In this document: piece by piece, positions 59,564 to 64,000 of the stretch
Layout of the letters: each line of letters begins with the position of its first letter
Position numbering within the stretch: the first letter of the stretch is position 1
Assembly (NCBI GenBank): GCA_027080775.1
Contig: JALWPV010000032.1
Coordinates: 62,001 to 126,000 of the forward strand
Direction: 5' to 3'
Length of the DNA: 64,000 bases
Source of the DNA: Acidilobaceae archaeon
Lineage (GTDB): Archaea; Thermoproteota; Thermoprotei_A; Sulfolobales; Acidilobaceae
The notes under the pieces: model-generated
The model's input: the letters and a program-made list of their open reading frames with translations, nothing else
What the model was told of the DNA's origin: nothing
Database searches by the model: none
Made by a program: the position numbers and the translations under genes

Positions 59564-59872
59564 AGTACCACCCATGGGGTAAGGTGCTCGAGTAGCTTCC
59601 GTGTAGGCGAAGGGGATGAGGGTATTTATGTATTATGTGTCAACTCTCCTCTTTAATGTTAGCACATGTTTGGCGGGCTAGAGGCTCGGCCTCTTCCGGG
59701 AGCTTGGGTTTCGATAGTTAGCATGTCGTCCTCGATGTAGAGTACGTTGCCCCCAGCTTTGAAGTCCGGCATGCATTGTACATCGCCAAAGCTCTAGTCG
59801 CGCCTTGCTTGGCTGGTACCCTGGGGGGTCTACACCAATAATGCTCCTTCTCGCTAACTGGAGGCGAAGATT
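59564..59872. other. 309-nt gap between dsrE-like and acylphosphatase genes
   Basis: No convincing gene. It is visibly AT-richer than most of the window and holds the dsrE promoter. A 37-codon frame (59659-59772, minus) starts MPDFKAGGNVLYIEDDM but has no recognisable relative. Confidence 0.4.
59622..59636 (-). promoter_or_regulatory. TATA region of the dsrE-like gene
   Basis: ATAATACATAAATAC on minus, about 60 nt upstream of ATG 59563. A start near 59600 would leave a leader of 35-40 nt. Confidence 0.45.
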
Positions 59873-60148
59873 TTAGTAGTATCTTATCCTGAAGTCCTTG
59901 AATTCTCCTCTGTGCTCGCTGTACTCGATGTGGAGCTCCCTCACCACGGCTTGTAGGGGGCCCCGGAGGCTCCAGCATATGACCCTCTCGACGTCGGCTC
60001 TCCTACCCTCTAGTACGGCTTCAACGCTCTCGCCATCGGGTAGGTTCCTCACCCATCCCTTCACGTTGTACTCCTCGGCCACTCTCTTCATGTTGGCCCT
60101 GAAGAATACGCCCTGGACCACGCCCCTCACTATCAGGTGGGCCCTCAC
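59873..60148 (-). CDS. acyP: Acylphosphatase
   Basis: 91 residues. HLIVRGVVQGVFFRANMKRVAEEYNVKGWVRNLPDGESVEAVLEG contains the catalytic Arg and Asn of acylphosphatase (GxVQGVxFR and GWVxNxxDG). It hydrolyses acyl phosphates. GTG 60148 has GAGGAG 5 nt upstream and the family length; the frame is open to 60187, which would overlap the upstream IMPase gene. It is cotranscribed with that gene, 13 nt downstream. Confidence 0.92.
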   Translation of the reverse strand: MRAHLIVRGVVQGVFFRANMKRVAEEYNVKGWVRNLPDGESVEAVLEGRRADVERVICWSLRGPLQAVVRELHIEYSEHRGEFKDFRIRYY

Positions 60149-60161
60149 CAGCTCCTCGGCC

Positions 60162-60992
60162 CTAGGGTCGCCCTCCACCGCTCCCACCCAGTATGCCTAG
60201 GACCCTCCTGAGCGTCGACTGCTCGGGGGAGGATATCACTGTTCCCACCCTCTCAACGCCATCGAGGCCGGAGTCGAGGGGCTCCCCGCCCTCACCCACG
60301 ATGCTACCCCCGCACTCAACGGTGAGGCCGAGGCCAGCGGCGACGTCGACATTGCGCAGCTTCCCCCTCAGGTCGAGGAATACTTTGGCCCTGCCTAGGG
60401 CGGTGTAGGCCAGCTCCAGCGCCGCGCTGCCTAGGCTTCTAACCTTCAGGCCTCCGAGGCTCTTGGTGACCTCTGCCAGCGCCATGGCAGCGTCGGGCCT
60501 CTCAACGTAGACGAATATGACGCCGGCAGGCTCTTCGAGGGGCTCCACGCGCATGGCTCCTTCGTAGCAGCCCGAGCCCCTCGAGAAGCTCAGTGGTGAC
60601 CCCCAGAACACGGGCGCCACAACCCCCGCGACGACGTCCCTCAGCCTCCGCGAGCCTCTTGGGGCTACGGCTATGGAGACGCTCGACCAGGGGATGCAGT
60701 TGCGGTAGTTCGTGCTCCCGTCCAGGGGATCCACTATGAAGGTGGGCCCCTCACCCCCCAGCTCGACGAGGCCCCTCTCCTCTGTGACGACCCTACCACC
60801 CATCCCCTCAGCCCTCAGAGCATCTATGATGTACTCCTCCGACTCCAGGTCAGCCCTGATGGTCTCTCCTCTGACCACCCGCGTGTGAGACTCAATGCAG
60901 CTAAGGTCCCTCAGAAGCCCGGCGGCCTCGGCCGCGACGCGCAGGATCACCTTCCTATACTCCTCGAAGGATCCCGCCTCCGAAGCCCCCAC
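60162..60992 (-). CDS. Inositol monophosphatase family protein / archaeal FBPase (class IV)
   Basis: 276 residues from GTG 60992. VVTEERG, FIVDPLDGSTNYRNCIPWSSVSIA and LRNVDVAAGLGLTVECGG are the three metal-site motifs of this Mg-dependent phosphatase family; in archaea many act on both myo-inositol-1-phosphate and fructose-1,6-bisphosphate. The frame is open to 61094, but the TATA element at 61021-61027 predicts a start of transcription near 60997, so a leaderless GTG 60992 is favoured. Confidence 0.85.
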   Translation of the reverse strand: MGASEAGSFEEYRKVILRVAAEAAGLLRDLSCIESHTRVVRGETIRADLESEEYIIDALRAEGMGGRVVTEERGLVELGGEGPTFIVDPLDGSTNYRNCIPWSSVSIAVAPRGSRRLRDVVAGVVAPVFWGSPLSFSRGSGCYEGAMRVEPLEEPAGVIFVYVERPDAAMALAEVTKSLGGLKVRSLGSAALELAYTALGRAKVFLDLRGKLRNVDVAAGLGLTVECGGSIVGEGGEPLDSGLDGVERVGTVISSPEQSTLRRVLGILGGSGGGRP

Positions 60993-61020
60993 CCCCCGGG
61001 AGGCTGGCGGTACTCTAAGG

Positions 61021-61027
61021 ATTAAAC
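61021..61027. promoter_or_regulatory. TATA-like element between IMPase and signal peptidase genes
   Basis: ATTAAAC on plus, GTTTAAT on minus. It is centred 32 nt from GTG 60992 (minus) and 40 nt from GTG 61064 (plus). Confidence 0.5.
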
Positions 61028-61063
61028 ACTCGGATGGCAGGCCCATACCCCTGGGGTGCTTGG

Positions 61064-61561
61064 GTGCAGGGGCTGAGGCGCGCGCGGCTAACAATCCTAG
61101 CCTTCACCCTCTCCCTCCTGGTGCTGGCGTCAGTCGCAGCCTCGGCAGGGCCTGGGGGGCGGGGCTCCGATAGGATTGCTGTCGTTAGGGGCCGCAGTAT
61201 GGAGCCCATACTCCATACTGGGGACATAGTGTTCCTCGTCCACAAGGATCCCGGGTCCATCAAGGTTGGGGACGTGGTGGTATACCGTGAGGGGGCCACG
61301 TTCATAATTCACAGGGTCGTTTACAAGTATCGCTACGCCGATAGGTGGTGCTACGTTGTATGGGGCGACAACAACCCCATACCGGATCCGGGGGATCCCA
61401 TGGAGTGCGGGGTAGTCAGCGTCGTCAACCCAGCCACCCACGAGGTTCTGACGGGCGTGAGTGGCATACCATACTCGTGGATAGTCGGCGTGGTCTACAC
61501 GGTCCACGATAGCATATTGAAGATACCCTACCTCGGGGGCCTGGCCCTCCTGGCGAGGTAG
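61064..61561 (+). CDS. Signal peptidase I (archaeal Sec11-like)
   Basis: 165 residues from GTG 61064. A single N-terminal membrane helix (LTILAFTLSLLVLASVAA) is followed by VVRGRSMEPILHTGDIVFLV with the nucleophile Ser, FIIHRVV with the His that replaces the bacterial Lys, and VWGDNNPIPDPGD with the catalytic Asp. It removes signal peptides outside the membrane. The frame is open to ATG 61034, but given the TATA position, GTG 61064 behind GGGGTG is preferred. It overlaps the convergent topA gene by 34 nt. Confidence 0.85.
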   Translation: MQGLRRARLTILAFTLSLLVLASVAASAGPGGRGSDRIAVVRGRSMEPILHTGDIVFLVHKDPGSIKVGDVVVYREGATFIIHRVVYKYRYADRWCYVVWGDNNPIPDPGDPMECGVVSVVNPATHEVLTGVSGIPYSWIVGVVYTVHDSILKIPYLGGLALLAR

Positions 61562-63639
61562 CTCATCAACTCAGGCACCTCGAGGGCCGCCCGGGCCGCC
61601 TCGGAGACCCACCTTCCAGCCTCGCCCCTCCTGGCTATGGCTTCTAGGGCTCCCCGTATGTTGGTACCGAGCCTCGAGGCTATCACGGGCAGCTCGGAGG
61701 CCAGCCTGTCGAGCGCCATACGATGGAGCCTGCAGAGGCCCGCTGGGGCCCCGGGCTCGCTTTCCCGGCCACAGATTGGGCACCTCGACTCCGGCTCTAT
61801 GAGGCCCATACTAACGGCTAGTCTCTCGCCGATCGCGTCTATCCGCGACTTGAAGCCCTCCACAACGTTCCTGATAGCCTGCTTGGCCTCCTCGACCACC
61901 TCCACCCTACTCCTGGCACCCCTCCTTATCGACTCTAGGAGCTCCTCGAAGCGCCTCGTAAGCTCCGGGCCAGCTATGATGGGCACTAGCTCCTCTATGG
62001 TATCGGCCACCGCCTCTCCCAGGCCTGTTACGACCGTGGAGCCGCCCCTCGACTCTAGGTAGCCCCTCTTGAATAGTATCTCAACTATCCTAGCCCTCGT
62101 GGCCTCCGTTCCTATGCCAACGGACTCCATCCACTTCACCAGGCTGGACTTGGAGAGCTGCACGGAGGACCTGCTCCACTCGGTTGAGTAGGAGACGCCC
62201 AGGATCCTCGCCTCCTCCCCCTGCTTGAGGAGGGGCACGAGGCCCTCCCTGGGCCTGGTGTAGTGGTAGTAGGCCAGCCAGCCCTCCTCGACAACCTCGA
62301 CCCCCCGGGCCTCGTACTCCCTGCCCCTAGAGTCCACGAGCACGAGGGTGGTAGACGCCACTCTAGCGGGCCGCGAGAAGGCCGCGAGGAACCTCCTAAC
62401 TATCAACTCGTATATCCTCCACTCATCCCTAGAAAGGGCCCTCCTAGGCAGCTCCCCCGTGGGGTATATGGCGGGGTGCGCGGGGTCATCCTTCCGGCCC
62501 TGCACGGGCCTGAGGGCGCCGCGGGCCTCGGAGAGGAGCCTAGCCGCGAGCCCCCCCAGGCCGCCAGCCTTGAGGGCTGCGAGCCTCGATATGATCCAAC
62601 TATAGTCTATAGTCGGGGGGAGCTTCTGGCTGTTGGTCCTCGGGTAGCTTATGAGGGCCTCGAGGTACAGGTTCTCCGCTATGCTCTGCGTCTTCATCGG
62701 CGAGTACCCGTAGATCCTCGCGGCCTCAGACTGGAGGTCTCCGAGGTTGAAGGCTGGCGGGGGCCTTAGGATCCTCTCGACCGCCCCGGCGGAGGAGACC
62801 CTGAGGGAGGCCTCGGCCCTCAGCTCCGATGCTATCCTAGAGGCCTCCTCCCTAGAGCCCGGCTCCCAGCCCCTCGGGTGGGCCGTGAACTCGACCCCCC
62901 CGGCCTCTAGTCTGAGGCGGAGCCTGAAGCGGGGCTTGGGGACGTGGAGGTTCCTCTCCCTCCACCTCCTCACCGCCTCAACGAGCGTGGGCGTCTGGAC
63001 CCTGCCAGCGCTGAGTATGACCCTCCTACGGGAGGCCCTTCTCACAGCGTCCATAAGGGCCCTGGAGAGGTTTATGCCCCAGAGCCAGTCTAGCTCGTGG
63101 CGGGCCATCCCCGCCTCAACCATCTCGCGGTCCAGGGGCTCGAGCCTCTCGTAGGCGCGCCTGATGTCGAGTGGGGATAGCGTGGAGAACTTCATCCTAC
63201 GGGCCCGGCGGGGGTCCCCCAGCATGTATATTATCATGTAGCCAATCACGCTACCCTCTATGTCATAATCGCAAGCGTTGACGTAAAGCCTAGCCCCCCT
63301 ACTGAGGCGCGCCAGCATCTCATGGAACTTCCTCAGGTGGGCCGAGCCCCTCTCGAACTCCCAGAGCGGCCTCCACTCGTAACTGAAGACCGGGTAGCCC
63401 CGCTCGCCACTATAGGGCCCATAGAGGTGGCCAGCGCTAGGGGCAACCACGAGCGTGGAGCCATCCCTCCACAATACCCAGTAGGGCACCCCCCTCCAGC
63501 GGCACTTCACGGGCCTCCCCTGAGCGAGGGCCCCAGCTATCCTCTCGCCAGCCTTGGGCTTCTCCGCTATGACCAGCACGTAGCCCGGCCTTGGGCTGCA
63601 GGCGCTGGGCTGGCGTGTGGCTCCGCGCCTCGAGCGCAA
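61528..63639 (-). CDS. topA: Type IA DNA topoisomerase (topoisomerase III-like)
   Basis: 703 residues. VLVIAEKPKAGERIAGAL and CDYDIEGSVIGYMI form the TOPRIM domain, SAGRVQTPTLVEAV is core, and ALISYPRTNSQKLP holds the catalytic tyrosine. ESVGIGTEATRARIVEILFKRGYL is also typical. One short zinc-like motif (CPICGRESEPGAPAGLCRLH) is near the C-terminus. No helicase domain, so this is not reverse gyrase. It relaxes or decatenates DNA. TTG 63639 has GGGGGT upstream. Confidence 0.93.
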   Translation of the reverse strand: MRSRRGATRQPSACSPRPGYVLVIAEKPKAGERIAGALAQGRPVKCRWRGVPYWVLWRDGSTLVVAPSAGHLYGPYSGERGYPVFSYEWRPLWEFERGSAHLRKFHEMLARLSRGARLYVNACDYDIEGSVIGYMIIYMLGDPRRARRMKFSTLSPLDIRRAYERLEPLDREMVEAGMARHELDWLWGINLSRALMDAVRRASRRRVILSAGRVQTPTLVEAVRRWRERNLHVPKPRFRLRLRLEAGGVEFTAHPRGWEPGSREEASRIASELRAEASLRVSSAGAVERILRPPPAFNLGDLQSEAARIYGYSPMKTQSIAENLYLEALISYPRTNSQKLPPTIDYSWIISRLAALKAGGLGGLAARLLSEARGALRPVQGRKDDPAHPAIYPTGELPRRALSRDEWRIYELIVRRFLAAFSRPARVASTTLVLVDSRGREYEARGVEVVEEGWLAYYHYTRPREGLVPLLKQGEEARILGVSYSTEWSRSSVQLSKSSLVKWMESVGIGTEATRARIVEILFKRGYLESRGGSTVVTGLGEAVADTIEELVPIIAGPELTRRFEELLESIRRGARSRVEVVEEAKQAIRNVVEGFKSRIDAIGERLAVSMGLIEPESRCPICGRESEPGAPAGLCRLHRMALDRLASELPVIASRLGTNIRGALEAIARRGEAGRWVSEAARAALEVPELMSYLARRARPPR

Positions 63640-63666
63640 CCAGGACCCCCGGTCAGCCGCCTAGGG

Positions 63667-64000
63667 CTAGCTTGGGAGTGGGAGGGTTAGTATGAGGAGG
63701 GCAGCGTAGAGGGCCACGGCTACCTGACCCGCGGGGCTGAGCCTCTCCTGCGGGAAGGCGGGGCCGGGGTGCCTACCACCCGAGAGCAGGTAGAGTAGCA
63801 GCGCCAGCAGGGCGAACCCTGCTAGGTATGGGTAGAAGAGGCTCGCTGCCAGCAGGGCGACTATGAATGCCTTGCTTACGATCGAGTGGCCCCTGTCCCC
63901 TAGGGCCGCCCTCACGACGTGGCCCCCATCGAGCTGGCCTATGGGCATTAGGTTGAGGAATGTGACGAAGAACATGACGTAGGCGGCGAATGCCGGGGGA
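63667..64000 (-). CDS. Site-2-protease-type membrane metalloprotease (M50), N-terminus beyond window
   Basis: C-terminal 110 residues. NLMPIGQLDGGHVVRAALG is the conserved third-ligand motif (N/D-x-x-P-x-G-x-L-D-G-G-H) of site-2 proteases, which cut within the membrane; the HExxH motif must lie outside the window. Several hydrophobic segments follow. The frame is open to the edge at 64000 (ending there with PPAFAAYV), so Met at 63975 is not the start. topA lies 27 nt downstream on the same strand. Confidence 0.85.
   Translation of the reverse strand, partial: PPAFAAYVMFFVTFLNLMPIGQLDGGHVVRAALGDRGHSIVSKAFIVALLAASLFYPYLAGFALLALLLYLLSGGRHPGPAFPQERLSPAGQVAVALYAALLILTLPLPS

Noticed and set aside
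59659-59772. 37-codon minus-strand frame in the gap after dsrE
   Set aside because: No ribosome-binding site, no recognisable relative, and a poorly structured C-terminus.

Overview
The window is a gene-dense stretch of a GC-rich hyperthermophilic crenarchaeon. The evidence is eL38, eL34 and eL7ae ribosomal proteins, Alba, a Pelota homologue, archaeal adenylate kinase and SecY in their usual order, topoisomerase III, NuoL/NuoN, tRNA genes with an encoded CCA, arginine codons dominated by AGG, and archaeal TATA elements about 25 to 27 nt before leaderless or short-leader starts. Many starts are GTG or TTG, and one appears to be CTG. A member of the Desulfurococcales (Pyrodictiaceae-like) would fit, but that is a guess. 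No rRNA, CRISPR array or insertion sequence is visible.

Layout. 1-2.8 kb: the end of a respiratory complex I-type operon (nuoL partial, nuoN). 2.9-10.1 kb: PLP decarboxylase, FdhE-like zinc protein, MBL-fold protein, pyrophosphatase, L7Ae, a divergent ProRS-like protein and a zinc alcohol dehydrogenase. 10.1-11.2 kb: tRNA-Arg(UCG) and a degenerate copy of its 3' half bracket an AT-richer ~1 kb block holding a VapBC toxin-antitoxin pair, probably the relic of an integrative element. 11.3-21.8 kb: prolyl oligopeptidase, phosphoesterase, sugar nucleotidyltransferase, aminotransferase and DapB-like dehydrogenase, eIF2B-like protein, NSUN6-like RNA methyltransferase, GNAT, winged-helix protein and a MoaD-MoaE fusion. 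22.2-24.5 kb: a large membrane-anchored C11 (clostripain-like) protease on a predicted coiled-coil stalk of 28-residue repeats. 24.6-35.6 kb: L24e-like protein, Lhr-type helicase, a six-gene membrane/oxidoreductase operon that includes L38e, a DUF432-MscS unit and ThiL.

35.6-43.3 kb: amidohydrolase, two radical SAM enzymes, SAM hydrolase, glutamate dehydrogenase and Alba. 43.3-48.8 kb: an atypical SDR and a tRNA methylthiotransferase, then the conserved cluster secY-adkA-DUF106-rpl34e-cmk. 49-54.7 kb: tRNA-Leu(CAG), a FixC-FixX-EtfB-EtfA electron-transfer complex operon, a third radical SAM enzyme and tRNA-Glu(CTC). 54.7-64 kb: small membrane protein, ValRS, Pelota, RAM-domain protein, DsrE, acylphosphatase, IMPase/FBPase, signal peptidase, topoisomerase III and the end of a site-2 protease.

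Two patterns recur along the window. Single TATA-like elements lie between divergent genes at a distance that could serve both directions (seven junctions). Convergent neighbours often end on a shared CTAG, in which each strand reads TAG (four junctions). No single locus can be claimed as a wholly new system. The best candidates for follow-up are the stalked protease, the tRNA-bracketed VapBC island, the MoaD-MoaE fusion, the ProRS-like paralogue and the radical SAM pair.
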